Source: Sphingopyxis sp. 2PD (GTDB lineage: Bacteria; Pseudomonadota; Alphaproteobacteria; Sphingomonadales; Sphingomonadaceae). From it: 64,000 nt of DNA. Numbering within the stretch: the first letter of the stretch is position 1; each line of letters opens with the position of its first letter. This document shows, in pieces, positions 27,260-36,509 of this stretch. The stretch spans positions 1 through 64,000 of the forward strand of contig NZ_SCMU01000012.1 of assembly GCF_005503695.1 (NCBI RefSeq), given 5' to 3'. The position numbers were made by a program, and so were the translations under genes. The notes below the pieces were generated by a model. That model was not told where the DNA came from and did not search any database. It was given only the letters and a program-made list of their open reading frames with translations.

Positions 27260-28602
27260 GCCGACGCCACGATCACCAGCCACGGCACCCCGGCGATCAC
27301 CGCGGTCTGCCAAAAGTCGGTATCGAGCGCCATCGTCACCGCGATCGCGCCGAGCAGCGTCAGGCCCAATAGCTGCGCATAGGGGAAGAAGGGCATCTGT
27401 ACGGGCAGATCGGCGGCGCGGTGCTGGCGCCGGAACCGCAGGTGGCTGACCAGGATCGTGCTCCACACCAACAGCCCGCCGAACAGCGTGATCCCGAACA
27501 GATAATTATAGGCGAGCGGGGTCAGGATCGACACCGACGCCGCGGCGAGGATGCAGACGCCGGTCAGCAGCGTCGCGCGCATCGGCACTTTCTGCGCGTT
27601 CAATTCGCCCAGCGCGCGCGGGGCATAGCCGCCACGCGCCAGCGAGAACAGCATCCGCGACCCCATATAGATGCTGGTGTTCATCGCCGACAGCGCCGCC
27701 GAGGCGACGACGAAGTTCATCACCCCCGCGGCATAGGGAATTCCCGCGCTGGCGAACATCTTCACGAACGGGCTTTCGGTGACGACCTTGGCGCCCGATT
27801 CGGTCCATGGCAGGAAGGCGACGATGATGAACAGCGCGAGGATGTAGAACAGGAACAACCGCGCCGCCATCGTACGCAGTGCCGCCGGAATTGCGGTTTT
27901 CGGATCTTTCGCCTCGCTGGCGGTACCGACGACGAACTCCAGCCCCATGAAGGAAAACAGCGCCATCAACACCGCCATCCACACGCCTGAAAAGCCGTTG
28001 GGAAAGAAACCGCCGGCCAGCCCGGTGACATTGTGCAGGCCCACCGGGTCGCCGACGATCCCGAAAATGCGCGACAGGCCGACCATGATGAAGCCGACGA
28101 TCGCCGACACCTTGATGACCGTCAGCCAATATTCGACCGACCCGAAATTATGCACCGCGCGGGTGTTGACCCACACGACGACAGCGGCGCTGCCGATCGC
28201 CCACATCCACACCGGCGTATCGGGATACCACCAGCTCATGTAGATGCCGACCGCGACGGCTTCGCTGCCGATCAGCAAGACCTGCTGGATCCAGTAGGTA
28301 TAGCGGACGATGAACCCCATCATCGGGCCGAGATAGATTTCGGCATAGGTACCGAAAGATCCGGCAGTTGGATGGACGACCGCCATTTCGGACAGGCTGA
28401 ACACCATGATCACCGCGATCAGCGCCGCGATCGCATAGCTCACCAGCACCGCGGGACCGGCGTAGCCGATCGCGATGCCCGACCCCATGAACAGCCCGGT
28501 GCCGATCGCGCCGCCCAGCCCGATCATGATGATCTGCGCCTTAGTCAGCCCGCGTTCGAGCCCCGCCTCGCGGTCCACACAGGACTGTTCGTCCATCGCC
28601 AT
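27211..28602 (-). CDS. APC-superfamily amino acid permease
   Basis: A 463-residue transporter of the amino acid-polyamine-organocation superfamily, closest in style to the GabP/AnsP/aromatic permease group. The family signature near the N-terminus, MIGLGGAIGTGLFMGSGIAI (about 26-45), and twelve hydrophobic segments are present. It should import an amino acid by proton symport. It is last in the minus-strand operon TPP enzyme, ALDH, kynureninase, permease, 16 bases after the kynureninase stop, so kynurenine, tryptophan or a related amino acid is a likely substrate. AGGGGGG precedes the ATG. Confidence 0.9.
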   Translation of the reverse strand: MAMDEQSCVDREAGLERGLTKAQIIMIGLGGAIGTGLFMGSGIAIGYAGPAVLVSYAIAALIAVIMVFSLSEMAVVHPTAGSFGTYAEIYLGPMMGFIVRYTYWIQQVLLIGSEAVAVGIYMSWWYPDTPVWMWAIGSAAVVVWVNTRAVHNFGSVEYWLTVIKVSAIVGFIMVGLSRIFGIVGDPVGLHNVTGLAGGFFPNGFSGVWMAVLMALFSFMGLEFVVGTASEAKDPKTAIPAALRTMAARLFLFYILALFIIVAFLPWTESGAKVVTESPFVKMFASAGIPYAAGVMNFVVASAALSAMNTSIYMGSRMLFSLARGGYAPRALGELNAQKVPMRATLLTGVCILAAASVSILTPLAYNYLFGITLFGGLLVWSTILVSHLRFRRQHRAADLPVQMPFFPYAQLLGLTLLGAIAVTMALDTDFWQTAVIAGVPWLVIVASAYFVWRRLSPGPSATS

Positions 28603-28618
28603 CCCCCCTAAATCTTGA

Positions 28619-29890
28619 TCATGTGACGGCGTCGCGCGCCTGATGTTCGGGTTGTTTCCAGACGCCCTGATCCATGATCGTCACCAGCCGGTCGACGGCA
28701 TCCCAGACATCGGCATAGCCAATGTAGAGCGGGGTAAAGCCGAAGCGCACCGTATCGGGGGCGCGGAAATCGCCGATCACCCCGGCGGCGATCAGTGCGC
28801 GCATGATCGGATAGCCCTCGGCATGCGCAAACGACACCTGACTGCCGCGCGCCGTGGCGTCGCGGGGCGAAGCCAGCGTAAAGCCGTGCCCGGCGCATCT
28901 TTGTTCGACCAGGCGGATGAACAGGTCGGTCAGCGCCATCGACTTGGTGCGGATCTCCGCCATGTCGGCCTGCAAATGAATGTCGAGCCCGGTTTCGACG
29001 AGTGCCATCGACAGGATCGGCTGGGTACCGATCAGAAACTGCCGCAGCCCCGGCTCCGGACGGTAACCGGGTTCGAAGGCGAAGGGCGCGGCATGGCCCC
29101 ACCATCCGGTGACCGGCTGCGACGCCTGTCCCTGATGCCGCTTCGCCGCGAACAGGAAGGCTGGCGAACCGGGGCCACCGTTCAGATATTTATAGGTGCA
29201 GCCGACCGCAAAATCGGCATTGCAGCCATTCAGGTCGACCGGCATCGCCCCGGCGCTGTGGCACAGATCCCAGATCGCGAGCGCCCCCGCAGCGTGGGCG
29301 CGCGCGGTGATCGCCGCCATATCGTGGACATGCCCGCTCTTGTAATGAACATGAGTGATGGCAACCGCGACGGTGCTTTCGTCGATAGCGCCGGCAATTT
29401 CGTCCTTTTCGCACAGGCGCACCGTCACGCGCCCGCCGGTCGCCGCGGCGACGCCTTCGGCAATATAATTATTGGTCGGAAAATTGCTGCCCTCGAGGAT
29501 CAGCACGCTGCGGTCGGGCCGCATCGCGACCGCCGCCGACAACACCTTGAACAGATTCTGGCTGGTCGAATCGCAGACGATCACCTCGCCCGCCGCGGCG
29601 CCGATCAGCGGCGCGAGCTTGTCGCCCAGCCGTTCGGGCAGGTCGAACCAACCGGCGCTGTTCCAGCTCTTGATCAGGTCGGTGCCCCATTCGTGGGTCA
29701 CCACCGCCTGCGCCCGCGCGCTCGCCGCCTTTGGCATCGCCCCCAGCGAATTTCCGTCGAGATAGATGATGCCGTCGGGCAGGACGAACTGATCGCGCAC
29801 CGGCGCCAGCGCGTCGGCGCGGTCCATCGCCTCGCACCACGCGCGGTCGGGCGTTTCGGGAATTGCCATTGTGGCGAGATCAAGCGTCAT
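28619..29890 (-). CDS. kynU: Kynureninase
   Basis: A 423-residue PLP enzyme of fold type I that cleaves kynurenine to anthranilate plus alanine, or 3-hydroxykynurenine to 3-hydroxyanthranilate plus alanine. The PLP lysine is in VGCTYKYLNGGPG (about 227-239), preceded by IWDLCHSAGAMPVDL with the expected Asp and His. The N-terminal IYLDGNSLGAMP (about 42-53) and RFGFTPLYIGYADVWDAV near the C-terminus are family marks. The start overlaps the end of the ALDH gene by 11 bases. Neither tryptophan dioxygenase nor kynurenine formamidase is in the window, so kynurenine itself may be the imported substrate. Confidence 0.95.
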   Translation of the reverse strand: MTLDLATMAIPETPDRAWCEAMDRADALAPVRDQFVLPDGIIYLDGNSLGAMPKAASARAQAVVTHEWGTDLIKSWNSAGWFDLPERLGDKLAPLIGAAAGEVIVCDSTSQNLFKVLSAAVAMRPDRSVLILEGSNFPTNNYIAEGVAAATGGRVTVRLCEKDEIAGAIDESTVAVAITHVHYKSGHVHDMAAITARAHAAGALAIWDLCHSAGAMPVDLNGCNADFAVGCTYKYLNGGPGSPAFLFAAKRHQGQASQPVTGWWGHAAPFAFEPGYRPEPGLRQFLIGTQPILSMALVETGLDIHLQADMAEIRTKSMALTDLFIRLVEQRCAGHGFTLASPRDATARGSQVSFAHAEGYPIMRALIAAGVIGDFRAPDTVRFGFTPLYIGYADVWDAVDRLVTIMDQGVWKQPEHQARDAVT

Positions 29891-31322
29891 GGAAACATAT
29901 CACCTTTGTCTGGGACATTTCGCGCATCGCAAAGCGCACGCCTTCACGCCCCATATTGCCCCGCCCGGCGCCGCCGAATGGCATCGCGTCGAGCCGATAG
30001 TCGGTCGAATCATTGATCATCACTCCGGCGACCCGCAAGCGCCGCGCCGCGTGGCGCGCGTGACGGATCGATTCGGTGAAGATCGCAGCGTGGATGGCAT
30101 AATCAGCGCGGTTCGCCGCGTCGATGGCGGCATCGAGGTCGGCAAATCGAAACAGGCTGGCAACCGGGCCAAAGGCCTCGTCACACGCGACGCGCGCATC
30201 GTCGGCGACGCCCGCCAGCAGGGTCGGGCGCACCAGCGTTCCGGCGCGCTCGCCGCCCGCGAGCACGGTCGCGCCCTGCGCCACCGCCTCGGCGGTCCAC
30301 GCGACGATCCGTTCGGCCTGCGCGGCCGAGATCATCGGTCCGATGTCGGTGGCGGGATCGGTCGGATCGCCGACGCGTAAGTCTTGTACGTGCGCGACCA
30401 GCGCATCGCGAAAGGCGTCATGCACGCCTTCGTGGACATAGATGCGCTGGACGCCGATGCAATTCTGCCCCGCCGCGCCAAAGGCGCCCGCCACGCAGGC
30501 ATCGGCGGCCCGCGCGATGTCCGCATCGTCCATGACGATTACCGGGCCATTGCCGCCAAGCTCCATAGCCAGCCGCTTGATCCCCGCCGCGCGCGTTATC
30601 GCCTGGCCGACGCTGGCGCCGCCGGTAAAGCTGACCATCGCGACATCGGGATGCCCGGTCAGCGCGTCGCCAAAATCGCGCCCGCGCCCGGTCAACAACT
30701 GCAACGACCCGTCGGGCAGCCCCGCCGCAAGCAACAGCCGCGCGAGCATGATCGCCACCAGCGGCGCCTGCTCCGCGGGCTTCAGCACGACCGCGTTACC
30801 GGCGCCCAGCGCCGGACCCAGCTTGTGGCAGATCAGGTTGAGCGGGTCATTGAACGGCGTGATCGCGGCGATCACGCCCAAAGGTTCATAGATATAATGG
30901 CCCGACCGCGCTTCGCCGCCCGGAAAGCTGTCGAAGGCAATCGTTTCGCCCGCGAGCCGCGTCGCCTCTTCGGCTGAAAGGCGCAGCGTGTTGACCGCAC
31001 GCGCGACCTCGCGCGCCGCGCTGCGGATCGGCTTGCCCGTCTCGGCGGTGATTGCCGCAGCAAAGCGCGCTGCATCGCCGTCCAACGCCAGCGCGGTATC
31101 GTGAAGGATGCGCGCGCGGGTGCCGGTCGACAGCGCGCGCATTGCCTCTGCCCCTTCAACCGCGCTCGCCACCGCGCGCTCGACATGGCCCGCATCGGCG
31201 CAGGCGACCTCGGCCAACGCCGCGCCCGACCAAGGATTGACTACCGTCATTGTCGCCGCTGCCGCCTCCCAGCGACCGTCGATCAACAGCGATCGGCCGC
31301 TGTCGAACGCGACATGCATCAT
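29880..31322 (-). CDS. NAD(P)-dependent aldehyde dehydrogenase
   Basis: A 480-residue aldehyde dehydrogenase. The catalytic Cys lies in GQNCIGVQR (about 284) and the general base Glu in MELGGNGP (about 251); the cofactor site shows ITPFNDPLN and the TGGASVG turn. It resembles the lactaldehyde/phosphonoacetaldehyde type more than the classic 2-aminomuconate-semialdehyde dehydrogenase, but its place between kynureninase and a TPP enzyme makes oxidation of 2-aminomuconate semialdehyde a reasonable hypothesis. It overlaps the TPP gene by 4 bases and kynU by 11, so the operon is tightly coupled. Confidence 0.88.
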   Translation of the reverse strand: MMHVAFDSGRSLLIDGRWEAAAATMTVVNPWSGAALAEVACADAGHVERAVASAVEGAEAMRALSTGTRARILHDTALALDGDAARFAAAITAETGKPIRSAAREVARAVNTLRLSAEEATRLAGETIAFDSFPGGEARSGHYIYEPLGVIAAITPFNDPLNLICHKLGPALGAGNAVVLKPAEQAPLVAIMLARLLLAAGLPDGSLQLLTGRGRDFGDALTGHPDVAMVSFTGGASVGQAITRAAGIKRLAMELGGNGPVIVMDDADIARAADACVAGAFGAAGQNCIGVQRIYVHEGVHDAFRDALVAHVQDLRVGDPTDPATDIGPMISAAQAERIVAWTAEAVAQGATVLAGGERAGTLVRPTLLAGVADDARVACDEAFGPVASLFRFADLDAAIDAANRADYAIHAAIFTESIRHARHAARRLRVAGVMINDSTDYRLDAMPFGGAGRGNMGREGVRFAMREMSQTKVICFHDA

Positions 31323-32947
31323 GGCTTGTCCTTGCGCAGCACTAGGCCGTCATATTCGTGGCTGTCGAGCAATGCCTCGACAATCACCGGGCCATCCGCG
31401 GCAAAGCCCGCCTCCAGCGCGGCGCGGAATTCGGCCGGATCGCGTGTGACGGTGACCGGAACCCCGAACAGCGACGGACCGCCGATCGTTCCCTCGGCCC
31501 GCACCGGCGTGCCGTAAATCGGGTTCGATTTCTTTTCCTGCTTGATGCGGATGAGCGCGAGGTCGTTGTCGGTAAACACGATGATGACGATCGGCAATTT
31601 CTCGCGCACCGCCGTCGCGAGTTCGCCGACGGTCATCAGGAAACCGCCGTCGCCCAGCACGCAGCACACCGGCGTATCCGGGCGGCAAAGCTTGGCCGCG
31701 ATCGCCGCGGGCAATCCGAAACCCATCGCCGACCAGCCGTTGGTCATGATCTGGGTACCCGGCGCCGGGGTACGCCAATGCTGGCCGATCAGATGCGTAT
31801 GCGCGCCGACGTCGCAGGTCATAATGCCATCATCGGGCAACACGTCGCGCAGGACGTCGAGCGCCGCGCACGGCCCAAAGGCGCCGTCTCGCCCGGCAAG
31901 CTTGGCGAACATCGCGTCCTTGCGCGCGGCGAGCGCGGCCAGATCCCAATCCTTGCCGTCGACCGGCAGCGCCAGCAGGGCATCGAGCGTCGGCGCGATC
32001 GCCCCGACCACATCGGCAACCACAGGGTACTGTGCAGCATCGATGTCCGCCGGCGCGATGTCGATGCTGGCAAGCGCCAGCCCGTCGCGCATCCAGTTTT
32101 CATAATTGAACTCGATCGGGTCGTACCCGACCGCGACGACCAGATCGGCCTCGGCATGGGTCAGTCCCACCATGTCGGACAACGCGTGGAACAATACCCC
32201 GGCATAGTTGGGATGGGCTTCGGCGATCATGCCCTTGGCCATCGGCGTCAGCAGCACCGGCAGGCCGAAGCGTTCGGCCAGCGCCACGATGCGGTCCTGC
32301 ACGCTCGCGCGAACCGCGCCCAGCCCGATCGCCAGCACCGGCTTGCGCGCAGCAGTGAAAGCCGAGACCAGCGCGGCGACATCATCTTCGGCGGCGGCAG
32401 GCACCGGATCGGCGGCGACCGCTCCAATCTGCGCTGCGTCGACAGCGACCGCGCTCATTCCCTGCGGCAACCCGACATGCACCGCGCCGGGGCGGCCCGA
32501 CAATGCGATCCGCGCCGCCGCCGCCAGCATATCGACCGCGGTGTCGGCCTCGATTCGCATCGTCGCCTTGGTGAGCGGCGCGAACAGCGCCTGATGGTCG
32601 ATCCCCATCTGGATCGTACGGCTGCGCCAAGGCGCGGGCATTTCGTCGGTCAGCGCGATCATCGGTGACCGGTCGAGCGTTGCGCCGCCGACCCCGGTGG
32701 CCAGGTTGGTCGCGCCGGGGCCAAAGGTGCCGAAACAGACACCGGGCACGCCGGTCAGACGCCCGCACACGTCGGCCATGAAACCCGCGCCGCCCTCATG
32801 ACTGACAAGGACGAAGTCGATGCCGTCGGTGGTGCGGATCGCCTCCATATAATCGACCCAGCCGCCGCTCGGCACGCCAAAGACATGGCGCACCCCCATA
32901 TCGCGGAGCGCCGCAACGACATTGCGGGCCACATTGGTCGATTTCAT
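31319..32947 (-). CDS. Thiamine pyrophosphate enzyme (acetolactate synthase/decarboxylase type)
   Basis: A 542-residue TPP-dependent enzyme with three domains. The catalytic Glu is in LVSHEGGAGFMAD (near 50), and the C-terminal cofactor motif is GDGGFLMTVGELATAV ending in FTDNDLAL (about 430-460). The family includes acetolactate synthases, benzoylformate and sulfopyruvate-type decarboxylases; the reaction cannot be assigned. The ATG at 32947 gives MKSTNVARNVV; an upstream in-frame start at 32980 is less likely. It is the first gene of the operon with ALDH, kynU and the permease. In other Proteobacteria, AspDH, ALDH and a TPP enzyme are reported side by side (from memory), so these three may share one pathway. 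Confidence 0.85.
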   Translation of the reverse strand: MKSTNVARNVVAALRDMGVRHVFGVPSGGWVDYMEAIRTTDGIDFVLVSHEGGAGFMADVCGRLTGVPGVCFGTFGPGATNLATGVGGATLDRSPMIALTDEMPAPWRSRTIQMGIDHQALFAPLTKATMRIEADTAVDMLAAAARIALSGRPGAVHVGLPQGMSAVAVDAAQIGAVAADPVPAAAEDDVAALVSAFTAARKPVLAIGLGAVRASVQDRIVALAERFGLPVLLTPMAKGMIAEAHPNYAGVLFHALSDMVGLTHAEADLVVAVGYDPIEFNYENWMRDGLALASIDIAPADIDAAQYPVVADVVGAIAPTLDALLALPVDGKDWDLAALAARKDAMFAKLAGRDGAFGPCAALDVLRDVLPDDGIMTCDVGAHTHLIGQHWRTPAPGTQIMTNGWSAMGFGLPAAIAAKLCRPDTPVCCVLGDGGFLMTVGELATAVREKLPIVIIVFTDNDLALIRIKQEKKSNPIYGTPVRAEGTIGGPSLFGVPVTVTRDPAEFRAALEAGFAADGPVIVEALLDSHEYDGLVLRKDKP

Positions 32948-33030
32948 GCGCGATCCTTCAAACAGAGCCTGTCTCTGCAAGCGGCCTAGGCCGACCTGTC
33001 ATAAACAAATAATACCGAATGGCCGCGTCG

Positions 33031-33050
33031 ATATATGCCAGAAGTTATAT
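33031..33050. promoter_or_regulatory. AT-rich inverted repeat upstream of the TPP-ALDH-kynU operon
   Basis: ATATATGCCAGAAGTTATAT has ATATA/TATAT arms in the 110-base gap before the TPP gene. It may be a LysR-type operator; the evidence is only position and symmetry. Confidence 0.35.
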
Positions 33051-33058
33051 GGGACGCG

Positions 33059-33742
33059 TCAGACGAAGCGATTGGCGATCGCGCCAACGCCGTCGATGCC
33101 GCCCGCGACCCGGTCGCCAGCGACGATGCGTCCGACGCCTGCGGGGGTGCCGGTATAGATCAGATCGCCCGCCTTCAGCTCGACATAGGTCGACAGTTCG
33201 GCGATGATGTCGGCCACCGGCCAGATCATGTCGGCAATGTCGCCGTCCTGGCGCAGCTCATCGTTGACCGACAGCCAGATGCGCGCCGTGGATGGATGGC
33301 CGACCTCGGTCACCGGGCGGATCGGCGACAGCACCGCGCTATGGTCGAAACCCTTGGCCATGTCCCACGGTCGCCCCCCGGCCTTGGCATCGGCCTGCAG
33401 ATCGCGGCGGGTCAAATCGTTGCCGACAGCATAGCCGAACACCGCTGCCAGCGCGTCGTCCTCGCCGATATTGGCGCCACCGCCTCCCAGCGCCACGACC
33501 AGCTCGATCTCGTGATGCAGGTTGGTGGTGCGCGGCGGCATCACAATGTCGGCGCCCGCCGCGACAATCGCATCGGCGGGTTTGGAAAAGAAAAAGGGCG
33601 GTTCGCGGTCGGGATCACCGCCCATTTCGCGGGCATGATCGGCATAATTTTTGCCGACGCAAAAGATGCGCCGGATCGGAAACCGCCGATCGCTCCCGGC
33701 AATTTCGGCGGACGGATGATCGATCGAAAAGACGGTATTCAT
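33059..33742 (-). CDS. Fumarylacetoacetate hydrolase family protein
   Basis: A 227-residue FAH-fold enzyme. The metal-binding E-x-E pattern is [14 protein letters not shown] (about 73-86), and [16 protein letters not shown] (about 22-37) and [11 protein letters not shown] (near 196-206) are family marks. Members hydrolyse, hydrate or decarboxylate 2-oxo acids late in aromatic meta-cleavage, for example 2-oxo-hex-3-enedioate decarboxylases. That would suit the lower kynurenine pathway after 2-aminomuconate is deaminated; this is inference. AAGGGCG precedes the ATG at 33742. It is last in the minus-strand operon that begins with the TBDR. Confidence 0.88.
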   Translation of the reverse strand: MNTVFSIDHPSAEIAGSDRRFPIRRIFCVGKNYADHAREMGGDPDREPPFFFSKPADAIVAAGADIVMPPRTTNLHHEIELVVALGGGGANIGEDDALAAVFGYAVGNDLTRRDLQADAKAGGRPWDMAKGFDHSAVLSPIRPVTEVGHPSTARIWLSVNDELRQDGDIADMIWPVADIIAELSTYVELKAGDLIYTGTPAGVGRIVAGDRVAGGIDGVGAIANRFV

Positions 33743-33759
33743 GCGGCGCCCTTTGCTGT

Positions 33760-34677
33760 TCAGCCCGGCGGATAGAGGATCGCGCGGCACTTGCCCAGAT
33801 CGGCCCCGTCGAGGCCGCTTTGCTTGTCGGCGTTCCACGGGCTGCCCATCTGATCCTCGGGGCGATACCAAAAGCCGTACAGCTTGTCGTTCGCCGCCAC
33901 CAGCGTCGCCGCGCCGATGCTGCCCTCTTCCCTCGAGAACCAGGCGAGCCGCATGATCCGGCCAAAGATCGTGCCGCGCAATGTGCCGAGGCCATTGTTG
34001 TAGCACCCCAGAATCTCGTTGCCGCGCTGCCGCAGCATGATCGGACCATATTCATGGCTATAGACGCCGCTAACGTCCGCCACCGCCGCGGCGCCGCGTT
34101 GTTCGACGTCGCCGATGATCGCGACATCGGACAGCCGCGTCGCGCCGCTCCCGGCCCAATTGCTGTCGATGCGCAGCCGCAGCCAGCGCGCGCGGCCCTG
34201 CTTGGGCAATTCGACCAAGGTCCGGGCATCGGCCTTTGCCTCGCCATCGACCAGCAGTTCGAACGGCCCGTCTGGGCCGGTCGTCGACCCCAGCATCGCA
34301 AAGCGCCGCACCGGCGATCCTTCGGCGGTCTGCGACATCGACCCGTCTTCGCGGACCACCGGCTCGAACCGGCTGTCGATCACGACCGCATCGATCTTGC
34401 CATTGCCCGCCAGTTCGAAATTCAACGTGTGCGGAAAGCGGATATTCTTGTCCGACAGCCAGCCATAGGCGGGATCACCGTCGACCAGGTTGATGCTATA
34501 GGTCGACCAATGCCGCTTCGCCTCACCCGCATCGGCCTCGGCGATACCGCCCCAGCTGATGTGCAGGATGTTGTTCCCTGCCGGTTCGATGGGCTTTTCC
34601 GGGACCTTTTTCGCGGGCGCGCCCGAGCATCCGGCGAGGAGCAGCGCTCCCGCCAACCCAATCTTCCAGTCATGCAT
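33760..34677 (-). CDS. Predicted lipoprotein with galactose-binding-like domain
   Basis: A 305-residue lipoprotein: the lipobox LLLAGC has its Cys at residue 17. The mature protein is beta-rich, with [20 protein letters not shown] (about 57-76) and [11 protein letters not shown] (about 163-173), patterns seen in F5/8-type C (discoidin-like) domains that bind sugars or hydrophobic surfaces. No catalytic motif is evident. It lies between the LVIVD protein and the FAH gene in the TBDR operon, so it may help bind the imported substrate at the outer membrane. The function remains unknown. Confidence 0.7.
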   Translation of the reverse strand: MHDWKIGLAGALLLAGCSGAPAKKVPEKPIEPAGNNILHISWGGIAEADAGEAKRHWSTYSINLVDGDPAYGWLSDKNIRFPHTLNFELAGNGKIDAVVIDSRFEPVVREDGSMSQTAEGSPVRRFAMLGSTTGPDGPFELLVDGEAKADARTLVELPKQGRARWLRLRIDSNWAGSGATRLSDVAIIGDVEQRGAAAVADVSGVYSHEYGPIMLRQRGNEILGCYNNGLGTLRGTIFGRIMRLAWFSREEGSIGAATLVAANDKLYGFWYRPEDQMGSPWNADKQSGLDGADLGKCRAILYPPG

Positions 34678-34701
34678 GATTTTCAGTCCTTCAAGATCGA
34701 C

Positions 34702-36258
34702 CTAGTGACGTTCCGGCCAGATTTTCTTCGGCGCACCGAGCCGCGGCTTGCCGAGCAGCGGGCTCGACAGCGCGTAAACGCCGTTGACCGAAAAGGCCCA
34801 GATGATGTTGCGGTCATATTCGGTGAAGACCGCGAAGGTCGAATTGCCGAACGTATACTCGGGCAGCTCCTCCTTGGTCGGGAAGCGCGGGACAAAATAG
34901 CCCGCGATGCTCGGTTTCGCCGGGTCTTTCACGTCGAAAATCTGGATCCCGGCGTTGTAGAACGCATAAATGGCAAGCCCCTGGCGCCCGCCCTCGGGCT
35001 GCCCCAGCCCGCCCGACCGCTTCGGCCCGAAGCTGCCGCGCCGCTGGCAAAAATCGGTGAAGGCGGCGCCCGGCGGCGGCACCGGACGCGGGAACTTCGC
35101 CGCGACCTTCGGGTTGGCCGGATCGCGCACGTCGATCGAGAAAATATCCTTGTACGGCTCGTAACAATTCTCGTTCATCGGATAGCCGTTCGAGAACACG
35201 AAGCCGGTGCGGTCATATTGGCTGACATCGACATTGTCGAACTCGGTCCCCGCATAGCTCGGCGGCACGCTGAGGTGGCCGAGCGTCTTCGGGTTGGCGG
35301 GATCGGCAAGGTCAAAGGTGTAAAAGCCGAGCCCGCCCATGCCGCCGAAACCGATCCGGCCGCCGGCCTCGATCGGCTTGGTCAGCACGATCGGGTTGCG
35401 CGACCCCATCCAGCTGGTGCGGTTGCCCGCGCGCGGATTGGCGCGGTACGCCGCTTCGCTGTCCTTGTCGCCGAGCCGCTGTCCGGGCACGCTGATCTGC
35501 GACACGAATTTGGGATTGGCGGGATCGTCCATGTCCCAGACCTGATAGCCGGGCGAATAAAGATAGTCGGGATATTCGGTCAGCGCATAGCTGTCGTCAG
35601 GCGCCGCCGACAGCAGCATATATCGGCCGCCCCACCAGGTCGCCGCGTCGAGCGCGCCCGATCCTTGCTGTTGGCCGATCGGCGCGTCGGGATGCTGATA
35701 GTCGGTGGTGCGCGTCGCGATCAGATCCCATTTGTCGGGGGTCGGGCAGTTCATCACGAACACCTTGAAGCCCTTCAGCGAATTGTAATTGCGCTGCGCC
35801 GCGACCTTGTCCGGCTGGCGCAGCTTGTCGTCCATCAGGCCGAAACGCCCGATCTCATAGGATGCGACGAGCACATTGCGCCGCAGTTTCTTGTTCCACG
35901 CGATGGTGACGCCGCCGAAATAGTCGGTGACCGCCGACGCGTCCCAATCTTCGCTGGCCCCCTTGCTGTTCCACACGCCGCCTTGTGACCAGACCACCCT
36001 GGCCTGGCGCGGATCGGTCACGTCCATGATCCGCAGATAGTCGCGGTCGTGGGTGTAAAGGTACCGCTTGCCGCCGAAATCGACGACGCTGGCCCACGCG
36101 TGCCAAGGTGATGTGACCCCGGGATAAAAACCGATCACTTCGACATTTTTGGCGTAGCTATTCTGATCCCAATGATCGAGCTGCCCCGAAAAATTGGGCG
36201 CATTGGTGGTCAGCGGGGTGGCGACCGGGTGGCGGAACGCGCCGATCGCCGGGTCCAT
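34702..36258 (-). CDS. LVIVD-repeat beta-propeller protein lacking its own signal peptide
   Basis: A 518-residue beta-propeller-like protein. Repeats of the LVIVD type are clear: YLRIMDVTDPRQARVVW, YQVWDMDDPANPKFVSQI, FYTFDLADPANPKTLGHL, FSIDVRDPANPKVAAKF and IQIFDVKDPAKPSIAGYF. Such proteins are usually exported, but the ATG at 36258 begins MDPAIGAFRHP with no signal sequence and no good ribosome site. Two codons upstream in the same frame is a TAA, and beyond that is a 65-residue ORF that does begin with a signal peptide. The two are probably one gene interrupted by a stop, or are joined by readthrough. Sequence after the stop is intact. Confidence 0.7.
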   Translation of the reverse strand: MDPAIGAFRHPVATPLTTNAPNFSGQLDHWDQNSYAKNVEVIGFYPGVTSPWHAWASVVDFGGKRYLYTHDRDYLRIMDVTDPRQARVVWSQGGVWNSKGASEDWDASAVTDYFGGVTIAWNKKLRRNVLVASYEIGRFGLMDDKLRQPDKVAAQRNYNSLKGFKVFVMNCPTPDKWDLIATRTTDYQHPDAPIGQQQGSGALDAATWWGGRYMLLSAAPDDSYALTEYPDYLYSPGYQVWDMDDPANPKFVSQISVPGQRLGDKDSEAAYRANPRAGNRTSWMGSRNPIVLTKPIEAGGRIGFGGMGGLGFYTFDLADPANPKTLGHLSVPPSYAGTEFDNVDVSQYDRTGFVFSNGYPMNENCYEPYKDIFSIDVRDPANPKVAAKFPRPVPPPGAAFTDFCQRRGSFGPKRSGGLGQPEGGRQGLAIYAFYNAGIQIFDVKDPAKPSIAGYFVPRFPTKEELPEYTFGNSTFAVFTEYDRNIIWAFSVNGVYALSSPLLGKPRLGAPKKIWPERH

Positions 36259-36261
36259 GCC

Positions 36262-36459
36262 TTAATCGACGTCGGGCTTGGGCGGCGCCGGCGGGTTCTC
36301 CGGCGTCGCCTGATGCCATGCCTTCAGATAGGGATCGACGATGTTGACGGGGCCGGTCGGGTGGCCGCCCTCGCCGCTCGCCGCGATCAGCGCGGTGGCA
36401 TAGAGCAGCCCCGCAACGACTGCCGCGCCGCCGCCGATGATCCTGTTTACGCGTTTCAT
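36262..36459 (-). CDS. Small signal-anchored ORF, probably the N-terminus of the LVIVD protein
   Basis: A 65-residue ORF: a positively charged start (MKRVNRIIGG), a hydrophobic segment (AAVVAGLLYATALIAA, about 11-26) and a hydrophilic Pro-rich tail ending PPAPPKPDVD. The stop TAA at 36262-36264 is followed by GGC then the ATG of the LVIVD gene, all in the same reading frame. Either this is a genuine small membrane protein of the operon, or it is the signal-bearing N-terminus of the LVIVD protein separated by a nonsense mutation. I favour the second because the LVIVD ORF lacks export signals. Confidence 0.55.
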   Translation of the reverse strand: MKRVNRIIGGGAAVVAGLLYATALIAASGEGGHPTGPVNIVDPYLKAWHQATPENPPAPPKPDVD

Positions 36460-36509
36460 CGGCGGCCTCCCGTCTCGTCAATCCCGGCAAACATGGTCGC
36501 GGCGCGCCG

